NCBI RefSeq assembly: GCF_900182925.1
Contig: NZ_LT900024.1
Location: 2,232,001-2,296,000, forward strand
From: Psychrobacter sp. LV10R520-6
GTDB taxonomy: Bacteria > Pseudomonadota > Gammaproteobacteria > Pseudomonadales > Moraxellaceae
Direction of reading: 5' to 3'
Length of the DNA: 64,000 nucleotides
Part shown: positions 8,271-17,186 of the stretch, one piece after another
Numbering within the stretch: position 1 is the first letter of the stretch
How the letters are laid out: every line of letters begins with the position of its first letter
The notes under the pieces: generated by a model
What the model saw: the letters and a program-made list of their open reading frames with translations, nothing else
The model's database searches: none
What the model was told of the DNA's origin: nothing
Translations under genes and position numbers: made by a program

Positions 8271-9707
8271 TTATTGGTCTTCGTTTTCGGTCATTAGCAC
8301 CGCATTACGGACATCAGTTAAGCGCTGAATCATAGCGTCATTACCGCCATCAAATACCGCACATTCACGCTCATAAACGGTTGTCGGACGTTCCAAACTT
8401 TGTACTTGGATATGGTTACTGATTTGTTTGAGACCCGCATTGGGCAGTAAAATAAGCATCTGCTCTTTTTTGCCCACACTCTGTAGCAGTTGCGTGATTG
8501 CCTCAGTTTGAGCGCTATCACTGACCCCAACTTTAGCCGGTAACGCAAAGCGTGACAGCTCAATATGCTTATCATGGATAATCTTATTGAGCATCAAATA
8601 CAGCTTACCCAGCATGACACCCGCTAACGCCACTTTGGCATGGCCGTTATCGGCTTTAAGTTCTGCAAAAGCACCTCTTTCGTTAAACTGTGGCTCATTG
8701 ACAGCACTTACGCCCAGTAGCAATGGCTGCTTGAGCAATTCGATTAGCGCTTGATTGAGTAGCTGAGTACAGAGTGCCAGATAAGGCATACGCATCTCAG
8801 GTGCTAAGCGCTCCAGCATATTATATTCATCATGAAACATAATCTGTACGTTAACACTATCAAAAGCGCGGGCAGCAGACAGCTTGGACCCGCTACTACT
8901 CACCTTATGGCTACTGCTGTCATCACTACGGCTATTCGCCTGATTTTGCATGCTACTTGTCGCATTATGGTTAGTAGCGTTTACAGCGTTAGAGTCAGTC
9001 GTAGTGCCCTGAGTTTGTTGCGTCCTTAAGTAGGCGTTAAGTTCATCATGAATAGCGGCCGTGCTGACGGTAGTTTTACTGTCGTTAACTTGGTCATTAG
9101 CCTGATCGTTAGTTTGCTCATTAGTTTGCTCAGATGACTGACGATTATTAGCGCGTTGCCCCACTTGTAAGTACTGCTCACGGTGCAGATCTTGAATATC
9201 ATGGCTCAGTGCATTGATTTGCTCTTTGGTTGGGCGCGCAATATAACCATAAAGTAACCATAATAATAAGTGCAAAAACAGTGAGCCGATGACGAATGGC
9301 CACTGCATAGTGATTATTTCACCTTTACTGATGTCCTTTAGCGTCAATGCAACACTACCAATTACCGCATCGCCTTTAGTAGCGATTTGGCTAATAGTAT
9401 CCCCTTGCTGCATGGGCGCATTACCGACAGGCACCAATAAATCATCATTGTTATCCTTAATCAGTATCCGCGCGACATCTTGCTCGCTGGTATAACGATT
9501 GGCAATAACACTGAGACTGACACGGTCTTTATTCTCTAAAGACAGGCGTGACTCATCAATCAGCTGGGCAACCATTTGCTCGCCTTTTTGCGCACGGCTT
9601 TTAGTCAGCTGTTGATCGGTGCTAATTACCAGTAATAGGGTCTGCAAACAAAAACTAACCAGAATAATAATGGCAAACAACCCTTGCCGCGGCGCTAAAT
9701 ACATCAT
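8271..9707 (-). CDS. AhpA/YtjB-like inner-membrane protein adjacent to serB
   Basis: 478 residues. Transmembrane helix 1 is at about 8-28 and helix 2 at about 136-157, enclosing a periplasmic domain of about 105 residues with a sensor-like look (SLSVIANRYTSEQDVARILIKD). A cytoplasmic low-complexity stretch at about 178-285, with Gln/Asn/Thr repeats such as NEQTNDQANDQVND, leads to a C-terminal domain of about 190 residues of unknown fold. The membrane half and the divergent position beside serB match the AhpA/YtjB (SMP) group of gammaproteobacteria. The long C-terminal part exceeds the roughly 200-residue E. coli YtjB. Role unknown. Confidence 0.6.
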   Translation of the reverse strand: MMYLAPRQGLFAIIILVSFCLQTLLLVISTDQQLTKSRAQKGEQMVAQLIDESRLSLENKDRVSLSVIANRYTSEQDVARILIKDNNDDLLVPVGNAPMQQGDTISQIATKGDAVIGSVALTLKDISKGEIITMQWPFVIGSLFLHLLLWLLYGYIARPTKEQINALSHDIQDLHREQYLQVGQRANNRQSSEQTNEQTNDQANDQVNDSKTTVSTAAIHDELNAYLRTQQTQGTTTDSNAVNATNHNATSSMQNQANSRSDDSSSHKVSSSGSKLSAARAFDSVNVQIMFHDEYNMLERLAPEMRMPYLALCTQLLNQALIELLKQPLLLGVSAVNEPQFNERGAFAELKADNGHAKVALAGVMLGKLYLMLNKIIHDKHIELSRFALPAKVGVSDSAQTEAITQLLQSVGKKEQMLILLPNAGLKQISNHIQVQSLERPTTVYERECAVFDGGNDAMIQRLTDVRNAVLMTENEDQ

Positions 9708-9710
9708 GAT

Positions 9711-9854
9711 ATGGTAAACTTTTTTAGGGAAAGGAAATTAAAAAACGAGGCTATTGCTCATTATTTGGAAGAGTATGCTGCTATATTAGCTTGGTCTGAT
9801 GCGGCTTCGTTTAAGTTAATAGATCATGGCTTAGGTGAGGCGCGCTCAAACTAG
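9711..9854 (+). CDS. Possible small protein, 47 aa
   Basis: An ATG-initiated frame of 47 codons, divergent from the AhpA-like gene, with a soluble helical-looking product containing AIAHYLEEYAAILAWSDAAS and ending LGEARSN. Codon choice resembles the neighbouring genes. There is no clear ribosome site and I do not recognise the family. It may be a genuine small gene, a remnant, or chance. Confidence 0.3.
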   Translation: MVNFFRERKLKNEAIAHYLEEYAAILAWSDAASFKLIDHGLGEARSN

Positions 9855-10181
9855 ATTTTTTCGACCTCATTGCGCTGTGAACAAACGGCCAGCTCGTACT
9901 ATCTACTATATCACCATAGTGGTCATCATAGGTTTAGCGGTTATCATAAATTTAATCTAATGGCTGTTTTTAAGCGTTTTATTTTAAAGACTTTATTTTG
10001 AAGATCTTATTCTAATGGATTTGTTTCAAAAGCTCTGTTTAAAAAGCTTCATTCCAGTAGATTTTAGCTGTGATACGCGCTTTTATCCAACTGTTGTACT
10101 TTGCGTGCCATCTATAGGCGCTGCCCAGTAAAGCTGTTATTATTCCTAATCTTATCTGAGCATACAAGGGACAATTGAGCC
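9855..10181. other. Upstream region of serB
   Basis: AT-rich with degenerate short repeats of the type TTTTAAAGACTTTATTTTGAAG around 9970-10010. No hairpin terminator or recognised operator is visible. The serB promoter should be here. Confidence 0.35.
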
Positions 10182-11474
10182 ATGCCAAAAAATACACCTT
10201 ATTCGTTACCAAAAGACAGCAAAGCATGGCAACAAGCCGTCGATTCTGTAGCTTCACTATTACCTGACAATACCAATTTGCAAGATTTTGACGCGCTACA
10301 GTCTCTGCCCGTCTTTGCCCTAATTGTGGTACTGCCTGCGCATGTTCATGCACTTGATATTCATCAATACGTTCAGTCGTGGGTTGATGAGCAGCCAAGC
10401 TGGCATTTAGTGACGGTAGCAGAAGATACCGAGGCGAGCTTTGTTAACATTACTATTGATGCTAGTGGCATTAATGACATCGAACCTGCTTATGTATCTA
10501 ACACCCTCTCCAACAGTGCCGCTCACGCTAATACAACTAACACCTCGTCTACTACCAAAGCCAAACCGCCGTTTGTCCCTGCGCAAGTGTTTCGTTATTT
10601 GCTAGTGCCCGTTACCGATACCCTCATGCATCCTGGCAAAAAAACAGCGGCCGCTCATATCATTGATGATCAGCTGACCACTCGTCTACGCCAAGATTTA
10701 GAAAAAAAATACTTAGCAGAAAGCAACAATAGCGCACAAACTATTAATGAAACAAAAAGCACAGAGCCTAATAGCTTAGACGTGGTCGATTGTCACATTC
10801 TATCTATCGGTCATATGCTGCGCACCCACAAACTGGCTTGCTTTGATATGGATTCAACCTTGATTGAACAAGAAGTCATCGTTGAGTTGGCAAAAACGGC
10901 TGGTATTGGTGAAGAAGTTGAGATTATTACTGAAGCCGCTATGCGTGGCGAAATTGATTTTGATGAATCTTTTGCTCAGCGTGTGGCGTTATTACAAGGC
11001 ATTCCTACTACTGTACTTGATGAGATTTGCGCCCGCCTAACTTTATCGACAGGGGCTCGGACGACTATAAGCGCCCTTAAAACTTTAGGTTATCATACGG
11101 TATTGGTTTCAGGCGGCTTTACTTATTTTGCCCGCTATATCGCTGAACAGTTGGGCATTGATGAGGTACACGCGAACCATTTGGATATCGAAGATGGCGA
11201 GGTAACCGGACATGTGCAACTGCCTATCATCAATGGCGCCAAAAAAGCGGCTATTGTCGCGCATACTGCTGAGCGCTTGGGCATTGAGATGTCACAAGTC
11301 ATCTGTATTGGCGACGGCGCCAATGATTTGCCGATGATGGCCAATGCTGACTTAGGCATCGCCTATCATGCCAAACCGATTGTGCAAGCGCGTGCGGATG
11401 CGGCCGTCAATGTCACGGGACTTGAAGGCGTCCTCTATGCCCTTGGCTACCCAGCGCTGATCCCTGCGCAATAA
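10182..11474 (+). CDS. serB: Phosphoserine phosphatase
   Basis: Catalyses the last step of serine synthesis, phosphoserine to serine plus phosphate. The C-terminal 215 residues are a HAD-family SerB domain: nucleophile motif DMDST at about 222-226, motif II VLVSGGF, the conserved Lys in GAKKAAIV, and motif IV GDGANDLPMM. The N-terminal part (about 45-190) is ACT-like (PVFALIVVLPAHVHALDIH) but interrupted by two Ser/Thr/Asn-rich insertions. At 430 residues it is about 100 longer than E. coli SerB because of these. ATG with AAGGGA 10 bases upstream supports the start. Confidence 0.96.
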   Translation: MPKNTPYSLPKDSKAWQQAVDSVASLLPDNTNLQDFDALQSLPVFALIVVLPAHVHALDIHQYVQSWVDEQPSWHLVTVAEDTEASFVNITIDASGINDIEPAYVSNTLSNSAAHANTTNTSSTTKAKPPFVPAQVFRYLLVPVTDTLMHPGKKTAAAHIIDDQLTTRLRQDLEKKYLAESNNSAQTINETKSTEPNSLDVVDCHILSIGHMLRTHKLACFDMDSTLIEQEVIVELAKTAGIGEEVEIITEAAMRGEIDFDESFAQRVALLQGIPTTVLDEICARLTLSTGARTTISALKTLGYHTVLVSGGFTYFARYIAEQLGIDEVHANHLDIEDGEVTGHVQLPIINGAKKAAIVAHTAERLGIEMSQVICIGDGANDLPMMANADLGIAYHAKPIVQARADAAVNVTGLEGVLYALGYPALIPAQ

Positions 11475-11518
11475 AGATTGGCTAGAGCTGTTTCTTTATT
11501 TAGGTATCCATCTAAAAA

Positions 11519-11557
11519 AAAAGCTAGGTTAATGCTTCTATCGTTGGCCTAGCTTTT
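11519..11557 (+). terminator. Weak intrinsic terminator after serB
   Basis: Arms AAAAGCTAGG (11519-11528) and CCTAGCTTTT (11548-11557) around a 19-nt loop, 45 bp after serB. The T-tract is only four bases, so efficiency is doubtful. Confidence 0.5.
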
Positions 11558-11701
11558 ATGATTTATACAACTTTTTACGCTGATCTTTAAAGCTAGTTTT
11601 TCTTATTGAACTTATTAGTCTTGAATATATTAGCATTGAACATTAACGCTCATTTTACGACTTTTAAACAAGTTATGACTTCAAACAACAAAGGAATGTC
11701 C

Positions 11702-12736
11702 ATGACGGCATCGCCATCACCACGCCCAGAGTCGCCGTCGCCGAGTCCACAAGTAGAGACCGCTCCCGTGCACAACGATAGCCTGAAAAAACGTAGCCCG
11801 CAAAAAGACAGCCCGCAAAAAGACAGCCCAAAGCAACTATTTGGCGTTTATATTAAAGGTATCGCGATGGGCGCCGCTGATATCGTACCCGGCGTCTCTG
11901 GCGGTACGATTGCGCTGATTGCTGGTATTTATGAGCGCTTGATTAATGCCCTTGGTAGCATTGGCCCTAGTCTTTGGCGCGTGTTTCGTCAAGAGAGCGG
12001 TATCAAAGGTCTGCTTGCTGTTTGGCGACACGTCGATGCAACATTTTTATTATTCCTGTTACTAGGTATAGCGACTAGTTTTGCTACCTTAGCCGGTATT
12101 ATCAAGCACCTGCTAGATAATCAACCGCTATTGATTTGGTCATTTTTCTTCGGCCTCGTGGTCGCTACGGTGGTTATTTTATTAGCCGAGATTAAACGCT
12201 GGAATGTTGTTCGCGCTGGGTTGTTTATTACAGGTTTGGTGGTGGCAGTGGTCATCAGTAGTCTGCCCTTGCTGACCACTACCCCGAGCTTGCCGTATTT
12301 GTTTTTTGCAGGGGCGATTGCGATTTGCGCGATGATATTACCCGGAATTTCAGGGTCGTTTATCTTATTGTTGATGGGCGCTTATGACACGGTATTAGAA
12401 GCGGTACATACTTTTAACCTGACTGTTATTTTGACCGTCATGGCGGGTATGGCAAGTGGACTATTGCTATTTACCCATATGCTCAAGTGGCTACTATCAC
12501 GCTATTATCAAGGAACGTTAGCGCTATTGACGGGCTTTATTGCGGGCTCGTTAGTCAAAGTATGGCCGTGGAAAACAGATGCCTTAGGCATGCTAAACAG
12601 TGATGCGATAAATAACGTTGCCCCATGGCAATATCCTACTGGGGCTCACTGGCTTACCACCTTAAGTCTAATGCTATTGGGCGCCATTTTAGTCTCGTTG
12701 CTATCATGGTGGGGGCACCGTAGCAATCGCACTTAA
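11702..12736 (+). CDS. DUF368 family membrane protein
   Basis: Polytopic inner-membrane protein. After a Pro/Ser/Lys-rich cytoplasmic leader (about 45 residues, with a duplicated SPQKD) the DUF368 signature GIAMGAADIVPGVSGGTIAL appears, then about eight hydrophobic helices and the second signature AGAIAICAMILPGISGSFIL. DUF368 proteins, like the related DedA/PopT group, have been proposed to move undecaprenyl phosphate across the membrane; that role is a family inference. I chose ATG 11702 because AAAGGA sits 6 bases ahead; ATG 11696 and an upstream TTG at 11606 are alternatives. Confidence 0.88.
   Translation: MTASPSPRPESPSPSPQVETAPVHNDSLKKRSPQKDSPQKDSPKQLFGVYIKGIAMGAADIVPGVSGGTIALIAGIYERLINALGSIGPSLWRVFRQESGIKGLLAVWRHVDATFLLFLLLGIATSFATLAGIIKHLLDNQPLLIWSFFFGLVVATVVILLAEIKRWNVVRAGLFITGLVVAVVISSLPLLTTTPSLPYLFFAGAIAICAMILPGISGSFILLLMGAYDTVLEAVHTFNLTVILTVMAGMASGLLLFTHMLKWLLSRYYQGTLALLTGFIAGSLVKVWPWKTDALGMLNSDAINNVAPWQYPTGAHWLTTLSLMLLGAILVSLLSWWGHRSNRT
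11795..11829. repeat. In-frame 15-bp tandem duplication in the DUF368 gene
   Basis: The unit agcccgcaaaaagac occurs at 11795-11809 and 11810-11824, plus five bases of a third copy. It encodes the duplicated SPQKD in the cytoplasmic leader. Confidence 0.9.
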
Positions 12737-12891
12737 ACTATCGCTATAGGTAATCCAATTTAGAAACGGCACAAAACCATACTAAACCAAACGTCAACTG
12801 TTGTCGCAAAGTCGCCCTTACCCCCTTTAGCTTTGCACGCCTTGCTCTCATAATAGTTCTATTGGAATTCACCTTATGATTAGCGAGATGA

Positions 12892-13299
12892 ATGATGTTT
12901 TCAACTGTATTTTCTATGGTAGGTATAAGCACATTAGATTTAGGCACATGGAGCGCTGGGGCGCTACTTGGTTATGGTCTATTAGCAGGCTCGATTGCGG
13001 CGCTCGCTCTATCCTCACAGCGCTGGCTGCTGTGGTATCTGTTCGGAGGCATGGTGTACTGGGTAGCCGTTGAAGTCATCCAGAGTCTATTATTACATTG
13101 GTTCGTACTATCAGAATGGCACAGCTATGTGGCAGCGATGGGTATCAGCTGGCTGCCCTTAGGGGCCTGGGTATTATATCGGGCGCTACGTTACGATGAT
13201 CTCAGTCAGTCCGTACAGCAACAGCGCGAACTAGAAGCCGCCCGCTATATTGAGCATACGCCTGTTTATGATGCTGATTATCAGCCGCGCTTTTATTAG
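12892..13299 (+). CDS. Hypothetical membrane protein
   Basis: 135 residues with three hydrophobic segments, about 18-42 (WSAGALLGYGLLAGSIAALAL), 44-68 and 78-98, then a charged cytoplasmic tail rich in Gln, Glu and Arg. I do not recognise the family. Two consecutive ATG codons (12892, 12895) could start it. It lies between the DUF368 gene and the SCP2 gene in the same direction, about 155 bp from each, so co-transcription is possible. No catalytic motif is visible. Confidence 0.6.
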   Translation: MMFSTVFSMVGISTLDLGTWSAGALLGYGLLAGSIAALALSSQRWLLWYLFGGMVYWVAVEVIQSLLLHWFVLSEWHSYVAAMGISWLPLGAWVLYRALRYDDLSQSVQQQRELEAARYIEHTPVYDADYQPRFY

Positions 13300-13471
13300 A
13301 CCTATCACAAGCAAGTCATGGACGCGCGAATGTTACAAGATACTCAACGCTCTCTACGTAATTACTAAAGAATTAAGGCCCGTCTATGGTTTATAATGTA
13401 GTTATATAATTGTAGTAAAAATTGCTATAAAGTACGCTTTATTTCATTTCTTATTCTTTAGGAGTTTAACT

Positions 13472-13984
13472 ATGTTTACTGTTCCTGTTTTAGATGTAAA
13501 ATCCGATCCATTAGATGTGCTATTGACGGCAATTGGCTATAGATTATCAATGCTGGCTGATAGCGATAGCGATAGCGAAGAGTTCGAATCACTACTGGCT
13601 GATCGTAAAGTCATCATCGAGTTTGCCAGTAAAGAGGCTGACATTGCGCGTTATTTTAGCTTTGATAATGGGGATTTTACCCAACACAGCGGCCACGCTG
13701 ATAATGCGGATCTAACGATTAGTTTTAAAGATTCAATCACTGGCGTCAAGCTGTTGACTAAGGGCAGTCTTCCCGCTTTTATGACGGCGGTTCAAGAAGG
13801 CAATCTAAGTATAGAGGGCGACTATAGCTTAATGATGTGGTTTAATAAGTTGGCCAAACATATCGTGCCGACTATTCCTGAAGAGCTAAAACCTTATATT
13901 ACCCGTGCCAAACCTTATGCTTATAAGGCGCAGCAGTTTGCTGGTCACTGGATTGGTGTGGCTAAACATAAGCTCGGCAAATAA
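13472..13984 (+). CDS. SCP2 sterol-binding domain protein
   Basis: 170 residues. Residues about 45-135 follow the SCP2 sterol-carrier fold: VIIEFASKEADIARYFSF, then NADLTISFKDSITGVKLLTK, then FMTAVQEGNLSIEGDYSLMM, a pattern shared by small bacterial lipid-binding SCP2 proteins. A similar domain occurs in UbiJ, an accessory factor of ubiquinone synthesis, but this gene is not next to ubi genes. It has a good ribosome site (TTAGGAG, 7 bases before ATG) and a strong terminator, so it is an independent unit. The ligand is unknown. Confidence 0.8.
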   Translation: MFTVPVLDVKSDPLDVLLTAIGYRLSMLADSDSDSEEFESLLADRKVIIEFASKEADIARYFSFDNGDFTQHSGHADNADLTISFKDSITGVKLLTKGSLPAFMTAVQEGNLSIEGDYSLMMWFNKLAKHIVPTIPEELKPYITRAKPYAYKAQQFAGHWIGVAKHKLGK

Positions 13985-14093
13985 GTAACTTGGTGATAAT
14001 TGTTTAGATAATTAGTGGTACGGATAGCACATGACATTTTAATTGCCTACCAGTACAATAACTATTGGTCAGCGCATCCCTGCTATTGTTATT

Positions 14094-14130
14094 AAGGTTG
14101 CGGTATACTACGGTTACCGCAACCTTTTTT
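14094..14130 (+). terminator. Intrinsic terminator after the SCP2 gene
   Basis: Perfect 12-bp arms AAGGTTGCGGTA (14094-14105) and TACCGCAACCTT (14115-14126) with a 9-nt loop, running into a six-T tract on the plus strand. Confidence 0.9.
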
Positions 14131-14270
14131 ATGAATTAAATTTAGAGTTTATCTGAATTTAATTTTTTAAACTTCAATTTACATCGTTTTCCTTATCTAT
14201 CATTTATTCATATTTTCTGCTTTTCACGGCACTTATGATACATAGCACTTATTATAAAAGGACTTCACTC

Positions 14271-15401
14271 ATGGCAGGATTGCTTTCAATCACAGAACCT
14301 ACCGCCAATACTACCAGCACCACAGCCGACTTCTTCGCTACCTCTACGTTAGCAACAGACGCAACATCACCTAGCAAACACAGCCGCGAACAGATTGCGC
14401 AGCTGTTTGATTTGCCATTAATGGATTTGTTGTTACAAGCACAAACCATTCATCGCCAGAACTTTAAGGCCAATGAAGTACAAATCAGCACCTTATTGTC
14501 AATTAAAACCGGTAACTGCCCTGAGGATTGTGGCTATTGTGCACAATCCGGTCATCACCGTGATAAGACCAAACTACAGGCAGAAAAGCGCATAGACGTT
14601 GATAAAGTGATTGCTGCTGCTAAACGCGCAAAATCTAGTGGCTCATCAAGATTTTGTATGGGAGCCGCATGGAAACATCCGAGCGCCAAAGACATGCCCT
14701 ATGTAGTCGAGCTGGTCAAGGAAGTTAAGGCGTTAGGGCTGGAGACTTGTATGACCCTAGGCATGCTTGATACCAATCAAGCTACCCAGTTGGCCGATGC
14801 AGGATTAGACTATTACAATCACAATCTGGACACCTCACGCCGTTACTATGAGCAAGTAGTCAGTACCCGCAGCTATGATGAGCGACTAGATACCATCACC
14901 AACGTGCGCAACTCGGGTATGAATGTCTGTAGCGGTAATATCGTCGGCATGGGCGAGAGCCGTGATGACCGTATTGACTGGGTACATGAGTTACTTAAAA
15001 TGCCCAAAGCGCCTGAGTCCATTCCCGTTAACTTACTGGTTCCTGTTTCAGGTACGCCCATTGGCGACAAAATATTAGCAGAGGGTGAGCTTTCAGTCCT
15101 TGAGTGGATTCGCACTATTGCAGTGACGCGTATTTGTTGCCCGAGCAGCTATGTAAGACTGTCCGCTGGGCGTGAGAGCTTATCGGATGCCGAGCAAGCT
15201 TTAGCCTTTATGGGAGGTGCTAACTCGTTCTTCTATGGTGATAAGCTGCTAACCACCGGTAACGCCAGCCAATCAGGCGATGATAGATTGATGCGTGAGC
15301 TGGGATTAACCAAACAGTTTGCTGCGCCAAGAGCACCCAAGCACTTGCCAGTAGTTGATGCTATGAGCGGTCATCAATCACAGGTGATGATGGCAGAGTA
15401 A
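14271..15401 (+). CDS. bioB: Biotin synthase
   Basis: Radical SAM enzyme that inserts sulfur into dethiobiotin to make biotin. The radical SAM cluster motif is C83-x3-C87-x2-C90 in [14 protein letters not shown]. The second cluster region and core signatures follow, including [29 protein letters not shown] and [11 protein letters not shown]. At 376 residues it is slightly long because of a 35-residue Thr/Ala/Ser-rich leader. ATG 14271 was chosen because AAAAGGA lies 8 bases upstream; an in-frame ATG at 14235 has no such site. It stands alone, without bioADFC, and no BirA-type operator is evident. Confidence 0.97.
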   Translation: MAGLLSITEPTANTTSTTADFFATSTLATDATSPSKHSREQIAQLFDLPLMDLLLQAQTIHRQNFKANEVQISTLLSIKTGNCPEDCGYCAQSGHHRDKTKLQAEKRIDVDKVIAAAKRAKSSGSSRFCMGAAWKHPSAKDMPYVVELVKEVKALGLETCMTLGMLDTNQATQLADAGLDYYNHNLDTSRRYYEQVVSTRSYDERLDTITNVRNSGMNVCSGNIVGMGESRDDRIDWVHELLKMPKAPESIPVNLLVPVSGTPIGDKILAEGELSVLEWIRTIAVTRICCPSSYVRLSAGRESLSDAEQALAFMGGANSFFYGDKLLTTGNASQSGDDRLMRELGLTKQFAAPRAPKHLPVVDAMSGHQSQVMMAE

Positions 15402-15563
15402 TTTAATCGCGTGCTGCTACCATTATCCTTCGGTTGTCTACGCTAATTTTGCCAGCGTTGCAAATGTTATAATCTAGGTTTGGGCTTGTCAGCGTTTATC
15501 GATAGTAAGAAATAGAACATTAAAAGACCAAATAATAAAAGACTGATAACAAAGGATTAGGCC

Positions 15564-15998
15564 ATGGCGGATTATTTTAACTGGATTAAAGCGGCCCACA
15601 TTATCTCAATGGTCACTTGGTTTGCGGCAATTTTTTATCTGCCGCGCCTGTATGTTTATCATGCAATGAGCGATGATAAGATCAGTCATGAGCGCTTTAT
15701 CATTATGGAGCGCAAACTATACCGCGGTATCATGACCCCATCGATGATAGCAACTTGGGCTTTTGGTTTGTGGATGGTATTTTTGGGTTGGGACGTGTAC
15801 AAAACCCAAGGCTGGCTACACGTCAAGCTACTATTAGTGGTTCTACTTTCCGCTTATCATGGTGCATGTGGTTTTTATCGTAAGAAGCTCGTCGACAATC
15901 CACAATACAAGTCACATGTTTTTTGGCGCTGGTTCAACGAAGTGCCAGTCTTTGCCTTAGTCATTATCGTCATTTTAGTGGTGGTTAAACCCTTCTAG
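15564..15998 (+). CDS. hemJ: Protoporphyrinogen IX oxidase HemJ
   Basis: Integral membrane oxidase of haem synthesis, converting protoporphyrinogen IX to protoporphyrin IX; it replaces HemG or HemY in Moraxellaceae relatives. The 144-residue protein has four hydrophobic segments. It carries the UPF0093/HemJ signatures: an early His in WIKAAHIISMVTWFA (about residue 12), FYLPRLYVYH, and the Lys-bearing WLHVKLLLVVLLSAYHG. ATG is preceded by AAAGGATTAGG. It ends at a strong shared terminator, facing the next gene. Confidence 0.95.
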   Translation: MADYFNWIKAAHIISMVTWFAAIFYLPRLYVYHAMSDDKISHERFIIMERKLYRGIMTPSMIATWAFGLWMVFLGWDVYKTQGWLHVKLLLVVLLSAYHGACGFYRKKLVDNPQYKSHVFWRWFNEVPVFALVIIVILVVVKPF

Positions 15999-16040
15999 AG
16001 TTGGTACCCCTCTAAGCTGACTTTGAAGCAATTCTAAAAT

Positions 16041-16080
16041 AAAAAGCGTCCGCAACCTTGATAAGTTGCGGACGCTTTTT
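16041..16080. terminator. Bidirectional intrinsic terminator
   Basis: Arms AAAAAGCGTCCGCAAC (16041-16056) and GTTGCGGACGCTTTTT (16065-16080) are perfectly complementary around an 8-nt loop. A on one side and T on the other let it stop hemJ on the plus strand and the convergent gene on the minus strand. Confidence 0.93.
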
Positions 16081-16117
16081 TATGTTTAAATAAACGGGCT
16101 TTGTTAAACAATCTATA

Positions 16118-16981
16118 TTAAACAGTCGGGCGCATGATTTGATAGACGTTGCTTAAATCATAAACTCGATAGCGCGCGGGCTCACGGCGACTTTCTCCGG
16201 CATAACTTAATATTAGCGCTTGTTTGTCAGCTTCATCGACCCAGCCAACAAACAGCCCGCTATGCTCGACACCATTGTAGCCGTGATTGATGTAATACAG
16301 CCAGTCACCCACCTCAATCTCACTACTATTAGCATAAGGCCCTTGGCTATAAGCGCCTTTATGTACCGTGTCTCGCGTTACCCCTGCCCGATTAAAAACG
16401 GCATTAAGATAATCCCAACAGCCACCTTGAATAATGGTACGCTCATTTAAAGCCATAGCACGCGCTGTACTAATAACTTCTCGGGCAGCGGTGCTACTTT
16501 GGGTCTCAGCCCTGCTTAGCAGCGGTAAGTATTCACTATCCACATTGTCATAACTACCAGATAAAAACGTAGGTAGTACGGCTGGCGATTGTCGTTGCAC
16601 GTCAGGATAACGATAAGAAGTAGTAGCAATAGGTTTGCTTAAAACCTGATTATTAAAGTTATTAAAACTGTTAAGACTAGAAGCAGGTCTAGGATTAACA
16701 GCGTTCGTTCGATCGGTACGAACACGTTGAATGGTTGAGCGGGTGCTAATCTTGGCAGCAGGTACTGCTACTGATGATCGTGTGTAGCGAGCCATTAATT
16801 CAGGCTGGGCTGATTTTTGTGCAATAAGCGCGCTCATACTATCGGCATGGACGTAACTTGTGCATCCTAAGAATAATGTTAGCAACGCGGCAGCAGGGGC
16901 TTTTTTTATAGTGGTGAGTTTGGTTATAGCAGATTTAGCAAATAATACGTTATGCGAGGCAACAGCCAACAATGGTGGCAT
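16118..16981 (-). CDS. Secreted protein with C-terminal Cys-His (NlpC/P60-like) domain
   Basis: 287 residues. A long N-region precedes a hydrophobic stretch (APAAALLTLFLGC) ending in a signal-peptidase I-like VHA-D at about 45-48, so export is likely. A Ser/Asn/Arg-rich linker follows. The last 110 residues hold a Cys in QGGCWDYLNAVFNRAG (about residue 188) and a His in GVEHSGLFVGW (about 240), with EVGDWLYYI between them. The Cys to His spacing and order suit a papain-like NlpC/P60 cell-wall peptidase fold, but this is pattern inference. Substrate unknown. Upstream and downstream genes are unrelated. Confidence 0.6.
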   Translation of the reverse strand: MPPLLAVASHNVLFAKSAITKLTTIKKAPAAALLTLFLGCTSYVHADSMSALIAQKSAQPELMARYTRSSVAVPAAKISTRSTIQRVRTDRTNAVNPRPASSLNSFNNFNNQVLSKPIATTSYRYPDVQRQSPAVLPTFLSGSYDNVDSEYLPLLSRAETQSSTAAREVISTARAMALNERTIIQGGCWDYLNAVFNRAGVTRDTVHKGAYSQGPYANSSEIEVGDWLYYINHGYNGVEHSGLFVGWVDEADKQALILSYAGESRREPARYRVYDLSNVYQIMRPTV

Positions 16982-17186
16982 GACCAGCTCCTTGTCAATA
17001 GGGTATGTGATGAACAGGTTATCAGCTTGTAGCTATAAACCATTTAGACCAGAGACTGCAAGCACTATTAATTACGGTCAGGCGATAAAAGGAGGACAAA
17101 TCAAGATAAAAGGTAGGAAAAAAAACCGGAAGAATTAAAACAAAAAAGGAAAGAGGGACAAAAAACAGGATTAAGCGTTGCTAATT

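Noticed and set aside
14131..14270. Search for a BirA-type biotin operator before bioB
   Set aside because: No TTGTTAACC-like dyad was found; bioB control cannot be read from the sequence.
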